Below, piece by piece: positions 27,724-36,822 of a stretch of DNA of 64,000 bases. A model generated the notes under the pieces. It was not told the DNA's origin. It did no database searches and saw only the letters and a program-made list of their open reading frames with translations. A program made the translations under genes and the position numbers. This stretch comes from Methylophilaceae bacterium. GTDB lineage: Bacteria > Pseudomonadota > Gammaproteobacteria > Burkholderiales > Methylophilaceae. The stretch is taken from positions 1-64,000 of the forward strand of contig JAOLWQ010000006.1 in NCBI GenBank assembly GCA_028342535.1. Direction: 5' to 3'. How positions within the stretch are numbered: the first letter of the stretch is position 1; each line of letters opens with the position of its first letter.

Positions 27724-28381
27724 GAAAAAAAAGCCTTTTGTAATTGCTATCGATGGTCCAGCAGGTTCAGGAAAAGGTACAGTATCTCAAAAGTTATCTG
27801 CTAAGCTAAATTATCATTATCTTGATTCTGGATCAATTTATAGAGTAATTGCTTACGCAGCTCAGAAAGAAAATATCGAACCTGGATCTATTAATTCTTT
27901 GGTAGATTTGGTTGCTAATTCAAATATTAAGTTTACAGCAAAAAATATATGGCTCAATGGTGATCGAGTCTCAGATGAAATTAGAACTGAATTGATAAGC
28001 AAGTTCGCCTCTGAGATTGCAATACATGATAAATTAAGAACCGCTATTCTTGATTATCAAAGAAGTTTTTGTAAGCTGCCAGGTCTCGTCGCAGAAGGTA
28101 GGGATATGACAAGCATTGTTTTTCCTGATGCTGATTTAAAAATATACTTGAATGCAAGTGTTCATGAAAGAGCAAACAGAAGATATAAACAATTGATATC
28201 AAAAGGAAATGATGTTAATCTATCGGACCTTACTCGAGAAATTGTCAAAAGAGATTCAAGAGATAAGGATAGAGAGGTTTCCCCTCTTGTTATAGTTAAA
28301 GAAGCATGGGTTTTAGAAACAGACGATTTAAGTGAGAATCAAACAGTTGATAAAATCTTAGGCTTATTTAAAGGCATATAA
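27716..28381 (+). CDS. cmk: Cytidylate kinase
   Basis: Phosphorylates CMP and dCMP; 221 residues from the start chosen here. I chose the TTG at 27716 because GGAGG (27706-27710) lies five bases upstream and because the homologous part begins right after it (KKKKPFVIAIDGPAGSGKGT, with the P-loop GPAGSGKGT). An in-frame ATG at 27656 would add 20 hydrophobic residues lying wholly inside aroA and unlike other Cmk proteins. Other motifs: YLDSGSIYRV and VAEGRDMTSIVFPDADLKI, and the lid segment ERANRRYKQL. Confidence 0.95.
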   Translation: MLKKKKPFVIAIDGPAGSGKGTVSQKLSAKLNYHYLDSGSIYRVIAYAAQKENIEPGSINSLVDLVANSNIKFTAKNIWLNGDRVSDEIRTELISKFASEIAIHDKLRTAILDYQRSFCKLPGLVAEGRDMTSIVFPDADLKIYLNASVHERANRRYKQLISKGNDVNLSDLTREIVKRDSRDKDREVSPLVIVKEAWVLETDDLSENQTVDKILGLFKGI

Positions 28382-28464
28382 AATAGACCTGGTAACCCAA
28401 AATTATCAGAAAATTTAAATTTCCCCATCGCTAGTTGGGATTTCATAGTTAAGGTTAAAAATTA
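28382..28464 (+). promoter_or_regulatory. rpsA leader with weak hairpin and no strong Shine-Dalgarno
   Basis: The 83 bases before rpsA contain an imperfect stem, AAATTTCCCC (28417-28426) against GGGATTT (28437-28443). The only purine-rich element before the ATG is a weak AAGG about 11 bases away. In E. coli the rpsA leader likewise lacks a strong Shine-Dalgarno, relies on hairpins, and is repressed by S1 itself. Similar autoregulation here is a reasonable inference, but I did not recognise the E. coli structure specifically. Confidence 0.3.
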
Positions 28465-30009
28465 ATGACAGCCACAGATATTATAAAAGATACAAATCCA
28501 GAAAGTTTTGCAGCATTGTTTGAAGAAAGTATGGCGCTTAAAGAAATGCGTCAAGGTGAAATTATAACTGCTGAAGTTATTTCTGTAGAAAGTGATTTTG
28601 TTACGGTAAGTGCTGGACTTAAATCAGAAAGTATTATTAGAACAGAAGAATTTTTAGATGATAAAGGAAGTATTGAGGTTGTTTTAGGAGATCATGTAAA
28701 AGTTGCAATAGAAAAGATAGAAGATGGTTACGGCTCGACAATATTATCCAGAGTCAAAGCAAAACAAATGCAAGCATGGATTGACCTTGAAGATGCCATG
28801 AATGATGGAACAATTGTTAATGGTTTTGTAAGTACTAAAGTTAAAGGTGGTTTGAGAGTTACAGTAAATGGAATAATGGCATTTTTACCAGGCTCTTTAG
28901 TTGATGTAAGACCTGTAAAAGATACATCCCCTTTTGAAAATAAAGAATGCGAATTAAAAATAATAAAAATTGATCGAAAAAGAAATAATGTTGTAGTTTC
29001 CCGAAAAGCTGTTATTGAGGAACAATCTGGAACTAATACGGAAGCTGTTATCGCAACACTAGTGGAAGGTGCGAATATAAAAGGAATTGTAAAAAATATA
29101 ACTGATTACGGAGCATTTGTAGATCTGGGTGGTATTGATGGATTACTTCACATAACAGATCTAGCATGGAAACGTATTAAACACCCTTCAGAAATTTTAA
29201 ATGTTGGTGATGAGATTGAAGCTCGAGTCCTTAAGTATGATAAAGAAAAAAATAGAGTTTCTCTAGGTATGAAACAGCTAGATGATGATCCATGGGTTGG
29301 ATTAAATAAACGCTACCCAATAAATAGTAGAATATTTGGCACAGTATCAAATCTAACTGACTATGGTGCTTTTATTGAAATTGAAACTGGAATTGAAGGA
29401 TTAGTTCATGTTTCAGAAATGGATTGGACAAATAAAAATATACATCCATCGAAAGCAGTTCAATTGGGTGATGAAATAGAAATAATGATCCTTGAAATTG
29501 ATGAAAGTAGAAGAAGACTTTCTTTAGGTATGAAACAATGCAAACCAAATCCATGGGAAGATTTTGCTGCAGATCATAAAAATGAAGAAAAAATTACTGG
29601 CGATATTAAATCTATTACTGATTTTGGGATGTTTATTGGTTTAGAAGGTGGTATTGATGGGTTAATTCATCTTTCTGACATCTCATGGACCGAAACAAGT
29701 GAAGAAGCTGTAAAAAAATATAAAAAAGGCGATAGTGTTGAATCACTGATCATATCGATTGATGTTGATAAAGAAAGAATATCTCTTGGTATTAAGCAAC
29801 TAACAGATGACCCTAATCCTGAAGCAAAAACAGAAGCCAAAACAGAAGCCAAAACAGAAGCCAAAACAGAAGCCAAAACAGAAGCTGGTAAAAAACCAAC
29901 AAAACCAAAAACTTCGCCAAAAAAAGAAGCTGCCCCTAAAGACATTGAAAATGCAGGGACAACAAATTTAGGTGCTCTTCTAAAAGCAAAGCTTGATGAT
30001 GGAAAGTAA
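28465..30009 (+). CDS. rpsA: 30S ribosomal protein S1, five-domain form
   Basis: S1 binds mRNA to the 30S subunit and unfolds it for initiation. The protein is 514 residues against 557 in E. coli. I count five S1 OB-fold repeats, at about residues 20-90, 105-172, 190-258, 276-346 and 363-430. The last three carry the clear signature [20 protein letters not shown] or variants of it. The sixth repeat of enterobacterial S1 is missing; a Lys/Glu/Ala/Thr-rich disordered tail replaces it, including five EAKT units encoded by a 12-bp tandem repeat. The stop overlaps the ihfB start (TAATG), as usual for rpsA-ihfB. Confidence 0.95.
   Translation: MTATDIIKDTNPESFAALFEESMALKEMRQGEIITAEVISVESDFVTVSAGLKSESIIRTEEFLDDKGSIEVVLGDHVKVAIEKIEDGYGSTILSRVKAKQMQAWIDLEDAMNDGTIVNGFVSTKVKGGLRVTVNGIMAFLPGSLVDVRPVKDTSPFENKECELKIIKIDRKRNNVVVSRKAVIEEQSGTNTEAVIATLVEGANIKGIVKNITDYGAFVDLGGIDGLLHITDLAWKRIKHPSEILNVGDEIEARVLKYDKEKNRVSLGMKQLDDDPWVGLNKRYPINSRIFGTVSNLTDYGAFIEIETGIEGLVHVSEMDWTNKNIHPSKAVQLGDEIEIMILEIDESRRRLSLGMKQCKPNPWEDFAADHKNEEKITGDIKSITDFGMFIGLEGGIDGLIHLSDISWTETSEEAVKKYKKGDSVESLIISIDVDKERISLGIKQLTDDPNPEAKTEAKTEAKTEAKTEAKTEAGKKPTKPKTSPKKEAAPKDIENAGTTNLGALLKAKLDDGK
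29821..29886 (+). repeat. 12-bp tandem repeat in the rpsA 3' region
   Basis: Five head-to-tail copies of a 12-base unit, GAAGCCAAAACA (the first copy differs by one base), followed by a partial sixth. Each unit encodes Glu-Ala-Lys-Thr and keeps the frame, so copy-number change would lengthen or shorten the S1 tail by four residues without frameshift. Near-identity at the nucleotide level suggests recent expansion by slippage. Confidence 0.95.
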
Positions 30010-30287
30010 TGACTAAATCTAAACTTATTAATTTATTGGCGGCTAAATTCTCTCAGTTGGTTCATAAAGATGCAGAGATGTCAGTTAAGGTAATTTTAGA
30101 TGCAATGAGTGATTCTCTTAAAAAGAATAGTAGAATTGAGATAAGAGGATTTGGAAGTTTTAGTTTAAACTATCGTCCGGCACGTATAGGTAGAAATCCT
30201 AAAACGGGTGAAAAAGTAAACATATCCGAAAAAAATGTTCCACATTTTAAAGCAGGGAAAGAGCTAAGAAAACGTGTTGATAAATAA
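30009..30287 (+). CDS. ihfB: Integration host factor beta subunit
   Basis: A 92-residue DNA-bending protein of the HU/IHF family that pairs with IhfA. The beta-arm signature [20 protein letters not shown] is present, with the Pro that intercalates DNA in RNPKTGE. The position after rpsA, with start overlapping the rpsA stop, identifies it as IHF-beta and not HU. An A/T-rich hairpin follows at 30301. Confidence 0.95.
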   Translation: MTKSKLINLLAAKFSQLVHKDAEMSVKVILDAMSDSLKKNSRIEIRGFGSFSLNYRPARIGRNPKTGEKVNISEKNVPHFKAGKELRKRVDK

Positions 30288-30300
30288 AAATAATGAAATA

Positions 30301-30342
30301 AAAAAAGTATATTCTTAAATATTAGGATATGCTTTTTTTTTA
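30301..30342 (+). terminator. Intrinsic terminator-like hairpin after ihfB
   Basis: AAAAAAAGTATAT and ATATGCTTTTTTTT form a 13-pair stem (one G-U) around a ten-odd-base AT loop, followed by T's. It lies between ihfB and lapB, where lapA would usually be, and could attenuate rpsA-ihfB transcription before lapB. The stem is AU-rich, so termination efficiency is uncertain. Confidence 0.6.
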
Positions 30343-30365
30343 AACTTAAAAAGTAACACTACAAT

Positions 30366-31541
30366 ATGGTTGAATTTGAATTCTGGTGGCTGTTAGTAAT
30401 ACCTTTCTTCTTCGCACTAGGATGGCTAGCAGCAAGGGTTGATATCAAACAAATAATTTCTGAAAGTACAGACTTGCCTTCAGCATATTTTAAGGGGTTA
30501 CAGTGCTTAATTACAAATCAATACGATAAAGCTATAGAAGCATTTGATGATGCAATTAAGATAAATAATCAGTCTTTAGAATTGCATTTTGCTTTAGGAG
30601 CCCTTCTTAGAAGGACGGGGCAGATTGATAGAGCAATTAATCTTCATATTGACCTGCTTGAAAAAAGAGAACTGACACTCGAGCAACAAGATTCAGTAAA
30701 AGCAGAACTTGCGCAAGATTATTTTAAAGCCGGACTTTATGGTCGCTCTGAAGAGCTCCTGCTTCAACTAAATAAAGAGCGTTATTACCAATTCTCATTA
30801 AATACTTTGCTTGAAATTTATGTAAAAGAGCGTGACTGGAAAAAAGCTGTTGAAACTGCCACTGAATTAGAAAAAATATCCGGTGTCTCTTTTAGAGTTT
30901 CAATTAGCCATTATTATTGTGAGATTGCGGTCAATCAAATCTTAAATAAGAAATATTTGTTAGCAAAAAAATCATTAAATCAGGCTCTCGAAGAATGTAT
31001 GAACTGTATAAGAGCCAATATCCTCATGGGAGATATTTATGCTGAAGAAAAATTATATGAAGAGGCAATAGTTTATTGGAAAAAAATTGAATTTCAACAA
31101 CCAGAATATTTAGGATTGGTTGCTCCAAAAATTATTGCAGCTTTTCAAAATCTAAATAAGATTAATGAAGGACTATCAATCCTTGCAAGATTTTTTGATA
31201 TCTACAAACTAAAATCATTACTAAATATTTTATATAAAACTGTTCTTGAAAATGAAGGGCCAAGCCAAGCAGAAAATATAGCCAGGAAAGAATTAATACA
31301 AAGGCCAAGTCTTTCTGCCTTGGATCAATTATTTCAAGCCCAAGCGATAAGTAAAGTAAACAAAATTGGTAATATAGAGTTAATTCAACAAACAATTAAA
31401 AATGCCATAGGTGATAGAAGATTTTATATGTGCAATCAATGTGGATTTAAAGCACGACAATTCCATTGGCAGTGTCCGGCATGCAATGCTTGGGAATCTC
31501 TCCCATCTGAGCCTACTGATATTATTCTTGAGACCAAATAA
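30366..31541 (+). CDS. lapB: LPS assembly protein LapB (YciM)
   Basis: A 391-residue inner-membrane protein that, with FtsH, controls LpxC turnover and so LPS synthesis. An N-terminal transmembrane helix (WWLLVIPFFFALGWLAARV) is followed by TPR repeats over about residues 40-340 and a C-terminal rubredoxin-type metal site with CNQCGFK and CPACNAW. The cytoplasmic TPR domain and the metal site are both complete. Its stop overlaps the pyrF start (TAATG). The usual partner gene lapA is absent from the gap before it. Confidence 0.93.
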   Translation: MVEFEFWWLLVIPFFFALGWLAARVDIKQIISESTDLPSAYFKGLQCLITNQYDKAIEAFDDAIKINNQSLELHFALGALLRRTGQIDRAINLHIDLLEKRELTLEQQDSVKAELAQDYFKAGLYGRSEELLLQLNKERYYQFSLNTLLEIYVKERDWKKAVETATELEKISGVSFRVSISHYYCEIAVNQILNKKYLLAKKSLNQALEECMNCIRANILMGDIYAEEKLYEEAIVYWKKIEFQQPEYLGLVAPKIIAAFQNLNKINEGLSILARFFDIYKLKSLLNILYKTVLENEGPSQAENIARKELIQRPSLSALDQLFQAQAISKVNKIGNIELIQQTIKNAIGDRRFYMCNQCGFKARQFHWQCPACNAWESLPSEPTDIILETK

Positions 31542-32236
31542 TGAATACAGTCCCGAAATTATTTGTAGCAATAGATCAAAATGATATAAATACCGCAAAA
31601 AAATTAATCCAAAAGTTAACCCCAAAATTGTGTGGCATTAAAGTTGGTAAAGAATTATTTACAGCATGTGGTCCCGAAATTATTGAATGGATACAAGACA
31701 AAGGATTTAAAGTATTTCTAGATTTAAAATATCATGACATTCCGAGTACAGTAGAAAAAGCTTGTTTTGTAGCATCCCAAATGGGAGTGTCTATTGTAAA
31801 TCTTCATGCTCTGGGCGGCAAAGATATGATGCTTGCAGCAAAAGAAGGTATTGATAAATCAAATAATAACCCATATATCATTGCAGTAACCTTGCTAACA
31901 AGTATGGATTCAAATGCGCTTAAAGGAATTGGGTTCACCTCTTCAATGAATGATCAAATTCTTAATTTAGCAAAAAGTGCAAGTCAGGCCAACTTAGACG
32001 GTATTGTATGCTCAGCTAGAGATATTAGAAATATAAGAGATTTTCTGCCAGAAAATTTTTTATATGTGACACCTGGTATTCGACTATACAATAAGGACAA
32101 AGATGATCAAAAAAGAGTATCGACTCCATTAGAAGCAATAAAAATGGGGTCGGATGTTATTGTCATCGGTCGATCAATAACAGAAGCAGAACACCCAGAA
32201 GCAGTTCTTAATCAAATTTATGATGAAATTACCTAA
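31541..32236 (+). CDS. pyrF: Orotidine 5'-phosphate decarboxylase
   Basis: Final step of UMP synthesis; 231 residues. The catalytic lysine/aspartate array is in VFLDLKYHDIPSTV (DxKxxD), and the phosphate-binding loop is in YVTPGIRL plus IVIGRSITEAEHP. Overlaps lapB by one base. Converges on metG, with 19 bases between stops. Confidence 0.96.
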   Translation: MNTVPKLFVAIDQNDINTAKKLIQKLTPKLCGIKVGKELFTACGPEIIEWIQDKGFKVFLDLKYHDIPSTVEKACFVASQMGVSIVNLHALGGKDMMLAAKEGIDKSNNNPYIIAVTLLTSMDSNALKGIGFTSSMNDQILNLAKSASQANLDGIVCSARDIRNIRDFLPENFLYVTPGIRLYNKDKDDQKRVSTPLEAIKMGSDVIVIGRSITEAEHPEAVLNQIYDEIT

Positions 32237-32255
32237 CCACCGCCAGAATCAAATG

Positions 32256-33911
32256 TTATCTACTATTATCCACCATCGATTCAATATCTTTAAAATCTAA
32301 CCTTTGAATTAAATGCTCGTACTTATTAATTTCAATTGCCTCTATATTAATATTTGAAAAAGATTCATAAGGAGATTCTTTAAAAAGATAAGCAATTTTT
32401 TCTGCCAATTCTGGAATAATAGGAGTTAAATAAATACTAATTAATCTAAAAGCATGGAGACAGGTAGAGCAAATCTGATGTAAGTCTGAATTAATATTAT
32501 GTTGATCTTCATTTTTTGCAAGAACCCATGGTTCCATATGACTAACAAATTCATTAACAACTTCAACTTGACTCATAAGGAGTTTAATTAGCTTACTAAA
32601 CAGCCTTGCCTCGTAATACTCCAAAACTAAATCTTTCATAGTAATAATTTCTAAAATTAATTTTTTTGCTTTCTCATTTTCAATGCTGGCAATTGGAACA
32701 AGTTTATTTTCAAAATACTTACTAATAAAGCCAGATGTTCTACTGGGAATATTTATAAATTTACCAACAAGATCGCTATTAACTTTTGCTGAAAAATCTT
32801 CTAAATTTAAATCAATATCTTCCATTGAGTCGTTTAATTTTGACGCGTAGTAATACCTTAAAAAATTTGGATTTTTAATATTATCCAAATAACTTCTTGC
32901 TGTTATAAATGTGCCCCTAGATTTAGACATTTTCTCGCCATTAACTGTTAAGAAACCATGTGCGTAAATTTTACTTGGCTTTCTGTAACCTGAATATTCT
33001 AATGTAGCAGGCCAAAATAAGGCATGAAAATATAAAATATCTTTACCGATAAAGTGCACTAATTCAGCTTCGCTATTATTTTTCCAGAAGTCATCAAAAG
33101 ATAAATTATTTAATTTAGCAAAATTCTTAAAGCTAGCCATATATCCTATGGGGGCATCAAGCCATACATAGAAAAACTTTCCTGATGCGCCAGGAATTTC
33201 AAATCCAAAATAAGGGGCATCCCTAGAAATATCCCAGTCTGTGAGGCCTGATTTAAACCATTCTTCTAGTTTGTTACTCGCTTCTTTTTGCAAAGTTCCA
33301 GATTTAGTCCATTTTGATAAAAAATCAGAGCACTCTGAAAGTTTAAAGAAGTAATGTGTAGTTTTCTTTTTAATAGGAGATGACCCAGTTAAAACTGAAT
33401 ATGGATTAATTAAATCTGTCGGATTATATGTTGCTCCGCATGACTCACATGAGTCACCATATTGTTCTTTTGTTTTGCATTTAGGACATTCACCTTTAAT
33501 GAACCGATCTGGCAAAAACATTTTTTTTTCAGGATCGTAATATTGCTCAATCTCTTTTTCAAGAATTTTATTATTTTTAACAAGAGCTTTATATATATCT
33601 TCTGATAGGTTCTTATTTTCTGATGAATTAGTAGAGTAGAAATTATCAAAATTAACATGGAAATCTTCGAAATCTTTCGAATGTTCTTTGTGAATTTTTT
33701 CAACTAATTCATCTGGGGTAACATTTTCCTGCTCTGCCATTAGCATTATTGGGGTGCCGTGTGTGTCATCCGCACAAATGTAATACGTAAGGTTGCCTTT
33801 CATTTTTTGAAATCTTACCCAAATGTCAGTTTGGATATATTCTACAAGGTGCCCAAGGTGTATACTTCCATTAGCATATGGTAGAGCTGATGTTACAAGA
33901 ATTTTACGCAT
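32256..33911 (-). CDS. metG: Methionyl-tRNA synthetase, short form without C-terminal dimerisation domain
   Basis: A class I synthetase charging tRNA-Met. The HIGH motif appears as YANGSIHLGHL near the N-terminus, the zinc knuckle as CPKC...CESC (about residues 140-160), and the KMSKS loop as GEKMSKSRGTF. I start it at the ATG at 33911 (551 residues); a TTG at 33926 would add five residues before the conserved MRKILVTSALPY. The protein stops where the catalytic and anticodon-binding body ends. The roughly 120-residue EMAP/Trbp111-like C-terminal domain of E. coli MetG (677 residues) is missing. E. coli enzymes truncated this way are active monomers, so function should be kept. Confidence 0.95.
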   Translation of the reverse strand: MRKILVTSALPYANGSIHLGHLVEYIQTDIWVRFQKMKGNLTYYICADDTHGTPIMLMAEQENVTPDELVEKIHKEHSKDFEDFHVNFDNFYSTNSSENKNLSEDIYKALVKNNKILEKEIEQYYDPEKKMFLPDRFIKGECPKCKTKEQYGDSCESCGATYNPTDLINPYSVLTGSSPIKKKTTHYFFKLSECSDFLSKWTKSGTLQKEASNKLEEWFKSGLTDWDISRDAPYFGFEIPGASGKFFYVWLDAPIGYMASFKNFAKLNNLSFDDFWKNNSEAELVHFIGKDILYFHALFWPATLEYSGYRKPSKIYAHGFLTVNGEKMSKSRGTFITARSYLDNIKNPNFLRYYYASKLNDSMEDIDLNLEDFSAKVNSDLVGKFINIPSRTSGFISKYFENKLVPIASIENEKAKKLILEIITMKDLVLEYYEARLFSKLIKLLMSQVEVVNEFVSHMEPWVLAKNEDQHNINSDLHQICSTCLHAFRLISIYLTPIIPELAEKIAYLFKESPYESFSNINIEAIEINKYEHLIQRLDFKDIESMVDNSR

Positions 33912-34008
33912 TAAATAATCAGACAATTGGGTAAATATAAAGTACTATTCTATCAAATACGACCTTTAATCACATTAGAAATATTTTTTTAATATATAAA
34001 AGCTAAAA

Positions 34009-35085
34009 ATGAAAAATAAAATACAAGAATATCTTTTGCAACTGCAGCATCCAGAATTAGATCAAAAATTCATCTCAGAGAAAAATATTAAGCAAATTCA
34101 TATAGAAGAAAATAAAATTAACTTATCGATTGAGCTAAATTTTCCATTTAAAAGTCAATCTACCTTGTATGAAAATATTATTAAAGATGGACTTAAAAAA
34201 ATAACAGATTTAGATATTACTGTGAAATTAACACTAAAAATATTAACTAGACAGGTCCAAAGAGGCGTTAATTCAATTAAAGGGATTAAAAATGTTATTG
34301 CTATTGCATCAGGTAAAGGTGGAGTTGGTAAATCATCTACAGCTGCTAATTTAGCATTAGCTTTATCTTATGAAGGGGCTAATGTTGGCATTCTAGATGC
34401 AGACATCTATGGGCCTAGTCAGCCACAAATGCTAGGAATTTCTCAGAAACCAAATAGCAAGGATGGTAAATCAATGGACCCTTTAATTGCCCATGGAATT
34501 CAGGCAATGTCTATTGGATTTTTAGTTGATCAAGAGACACCCATGGTATGGAGAGGCCCTATGGTTACAAGTACTTTAGAGCAACTACTGAAAGAAACTA
34601 ATTGGGATAATTTAGATTATTTAATAATTGATCTACCCCCAGGTACAGGTGATATTCAATTAACACTTGCCCAAAAAATTCCTGTTACTGGTGCAATAAT
34701 TGTAACCACCCCTCAAGATATAGCTCTCCTTGATGCGAGAAGAGGTCTTAAAATGTTCGAAAAAGTAAATATCCCAATTCTCGGCATTGTTGAAAATATG
34801 TCTACGCATATTTGTTCAAATTGTGGGCATGAAGAACATATATTTGGCAAAGATGGTGGAATAAAAATGTGTTCAGATTACAATACAGAGCTTCTTGGAA
34901 GTTTACCATTAGATGTTAATATTAGAGAAGATCTTGATAAAGGAACACCTTCCGTTATAAGCAATCCAGATAGTGAAATATCAGAAACATATAGATTAAT
35001 TGCACGAAAATCTGCATTAAAAGTTGCAGGGCTAGCTGAAGATCACTCTAGTAAGTTTCCAAATATTGTTATACAACAAAGTTAA
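34009..35085 (+). CDS. apbC: Iron-sulfur cluster carrier ATPase ApbC/Mrp
   Basis: A 358-residue P-loop protein that holds and delivers Fe-S clusters. The N-terminal MIP18/DUF59-like domain (about residues 1-85) precedes the deviant Walker A SGKGGVGKSSTAANL. The C-terminal CxxC cluster site is ICSNCGHEEHIFGKDGG. Divergent from metG, the usual arrangement in betaproteobacteria. Its 3' end abuts the stop of pgl, which converges on it. Confidence 0.94.
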   Translation: MKNKIQEYLLQLQHPELDQKFISEKNIKQIHIEENKINLSIELNFPFKSQSTLYENIIKDGLKKITDLDITVKLTLKILTRQVQRGVNSIKGIKNVIAIASGKGGVGKSSTAANLALALSYEGANVGILDADIYGPSQPQMLGISQKPNSKDGKSMDPLIAHGIQAMSIGFLVDQETPMVWRGPMVTSTLEQLLKETNWDNLDYLIIDLPPGTGDIQLTLAQKIPVTGAIIVTTPQDIALLDARRGLKMFEKVNIPILGIVENMSTHICSNCGHEEHIFGKDGGIKMCSDYNTELLGSLPLDVNIREDLDKGTPSVISNPDSEISETYRLIARKSALKVAGLAEDHSSKFPNIVIQQS

Positions 35086-35763
35086 TTAGAAAATATCGAA
35101 AGCCATAATTGATATTTGATTTTTAGCAGATATTAAATTTGCAGGTAAATCACCCCCCTCTTTCCATCGATTAAATGCATGGGCCTTATTTTTGCCACTA
35201 ATAAGAAATAATACTTCTTCTGTATTACTCAATCTGCTCAGTGTTAAAGATATTCTATCAGATGGGGCTTTAGGTGAATTTGAAACGGAAATAACTTGCT
35301 TGGTGTTTTCCCATTGATGATTAGGAAATAGGCTTGCAATGTGCCCATCGTCTCCAAGTCCAAGTATAACTAAATCAAAAGATTTATTTTTATCAAGTAT
35401 TTTTTCATATGCAAGAGAGCCATCTTTATTACCTAACTCAGCAGGTATTATAAAAATGTTAGATTTTGGAATATTTACTTTTGAGAGCCATATCAATTCT
35501 GCAACATTACTATTTCTCTCTAAGTGATTTAAAGGGAAGCACCTCTCATCCCCAAAATAAATATACCATTTCTCAAAGTTGACTTGCTCTTTAGCTAATA
35601 ATTTATAAACATTGACTGGCGTTGTTCCACCAGAAAGAACAAGAGAAAAGCTTCCTTTTTCATTGATAGCAATCTTCGCTTTTTCAATGATAAATTGAGC
35701 GGCATTTCGATCTAACTCTTCTTGAGAGTTGAATAATGAAAAAATTGAGTTTTTTTGAAGCAT
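35086..35763 (-). CDS. pgl: 6-phosphogluconolactonase
   Basis: Hydrolyses 6-phosphogluconolactone; 225 residues, DevB/SOL type. Typical blocks are FSLVLSGGTTPVNVYKLLA near residue 40, WYIYFGDERCFPLNH and LVILGLGDDGHIASLFP, the last containing the catalytic histidine segment. It is divergent from gnd-zwf over a 136-base intergenic region. The three genes complete the oxidative branch from glucose-6-phosphate to ribulose-5-phosphate. In RuMP methylotrophs this is the dissimilatory cycle that oxidises formaldehyde to CO2. Confidence 0.93.
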   Translation of the reverse strand: MLQKNSIFSLFNSQEELDRNAAQFIIEKAKIAINEKGSFSLVLSGGTTPVNVYKLLAKEQVNFEKWYIYFGDERCFPLNHLERNSNVAELIWLSKVNIPKSNIFIIPAELGNKDGSLAYEKILDKNKSFDLVILGLGDDGHIASLFPNHQWENTKQVISVSNSPKAPSDRISLTLSRLSNTEEVLFLISGKNKAHAFNRWKEGGDLPANLISAKNQISIMAFDIF

Positions 35764-35819
35764 AATATCTTTCTTAAATAAAATTTCAATAATTATTAGT
35801 ATAAGTGATTGAAGGTATT

Positions 35820-35870
35820 TGCTATAATGCTGGCATCATAACTCAAAAAAAAATAATCCAAAAGATTATT
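35820..35870 (+). promoter_or_regulatory. Extended -10 promoter and 5'-UTR hairpin upstream of gnd-zwf
   Basis: TGCTATAAT at 35820-35828 is a consensus extended -10 element; no good -35 is visible, as expected for this class. A perfect 7-bp inverted repeat, AATAATC-CAAAA-GATTATT (35852-35870), falls in the predicted untranslated leader. A ribosome-binding site, AAAGGA, precedes the gnd ATG. The hairpin could be an mRNA stabiliser or an operator. Confidence 0.55.
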
Positions 35871-35899
35871 CAATATTAAACCTCATAAAAGGAAAAAAT

Positions 35900-36814
35900 A
35901 TGAAAATTGCAATGCTTGGCCTCGGGAAGATGGGCGGTAATATGGCTACTAGACTAATAAGAAATGGTCATGAAGTAGTTGGATATGACACTAGTCCAGA
36001 AGTTGTATCTAAATTAGAAGAAACAGAAAAATTAATTCCTTCATCTTCGGTAAAGGAAGCTATATCAAAGCTAGAGGGTCAAAAAATAGTATGGATGATG
36101 CTACCTGCAGGCGAAATTACAAAAAAACAAATTGCTGACCTAATTCCTCTTCTCAACAATGGCGATATTATAGTTGACGGGGGAAACTCAAATTTTAAAC
36201 ATAGCGTTAAGATGGGTAGCATGCTTGAAGAATATGATATTGGATTTATGGATTGTGGAACATCTGGCGGTGTTTGGGGATTAAGTGAAGGATATTGCTT
36301 AATGGTAGGTGCTTCACTTGAGGTTGCGAAAGCAGTTGAACCCGTGCTAAAGGCATTAGCTCCAACACCAAAAACGGGATGGCTACACGTGGGTCCGGTT
36401 GGTTCAGGACATTTTACTAAAATGATTCATAATGGAATTGAATATGGGATGATGGAATCTTTTGCTGAAGGACTTGAGCTTTTAAAAGGTAGGCAAGAAT
36501 ATGCAATTGATGTAGCTGAAGTAACTGAACTTTGGAGGCATGGGTCAGTTGTAAGAAGTTGGTTATTAGATTTAACTGCTGAAGCACTTAAAGGAGATCA
36601 AGATTTAGAAAAGATAGAGCCATTTGTTGCGGACTCTGGTGAAGGAAGATGGACAGCTGTTGAAGCAATTGAGCAAGGCATTCCTGCACCAGTTTTAACA
36701 CAGGCACTTCAGGTAAGATTTAGAAGTCAAGAAAAATCTAAAGGGTATGGATATAAAATACTTTCAATTATGAGAAACGCTTTTGGTGGTCACGTTATGA
36801 AAAAGAAAGGATAA
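35900..36814 (+). CDS. gnd: 6-phosphogluconate dehydrogenase, short (approx. 300 aa) decarboxylating form
   Basis: Oxidatively decarboxylates 6-phosphogluconate to ribulose-5-phosphate. The N-terminal Rossmann motif is IAMLGLGKMGGNMATRL; the substrate loop is DGGNSNFKHS and the catalytic segment GSGHFTKMIHNGIEYGMM, with Lys and the following His/Asn. At 304 residues it belongs to the short YqeC/GndA-type, often NAD-preferring, not the 470-residue type. It precedes zwf by eight bases. In Methylophilaceae such enzymes act in the cyclic RuMP oxidation of formaldehyde (family and lineage knowledge). Confidence 0.93.
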   Translation: MKIAMLGLGKMGGNMATRLIRNGHEVVGYDTSPEVVSKLEETEKLIPSSSVKEAISKLEGQKIVWMMLPAGEITKKQIADLIPLLNNGDIIVDGGNSNFKHSVKMGSMLEEYDIGFMDCGTSGGVWGLSEGYCLMVGASLEVAKAVEPVLKALAPTPKTGWLHVGPVGSGHFTKMIHNGIEYGMMESFAEGLELLKGRQEYAIDVAEVTELWRHGSVVRSWLLDLTAEALKGDQDLEKIEPFVADSGEGRWTAVEAIEQGIPAPVLTQALQVRFRSQEKSKGYGYKILSIMRNAFGGHVMKKKG

Positions 36815-36822
36815 GATAATAA

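Noticed and set aside
29821-29886. Short repeats as a possible CRISPR array
   Set aside because: Units are contiguous, 12 bases, in frame inside rpsA and have no spacers; no cas genes are present.
29667-29945. Minus-strand frame with repeated SVLA units opposite the rpsA repeat
   Set aside because: The repetition is simply the complement of the EAKT-coding tandem repeat.
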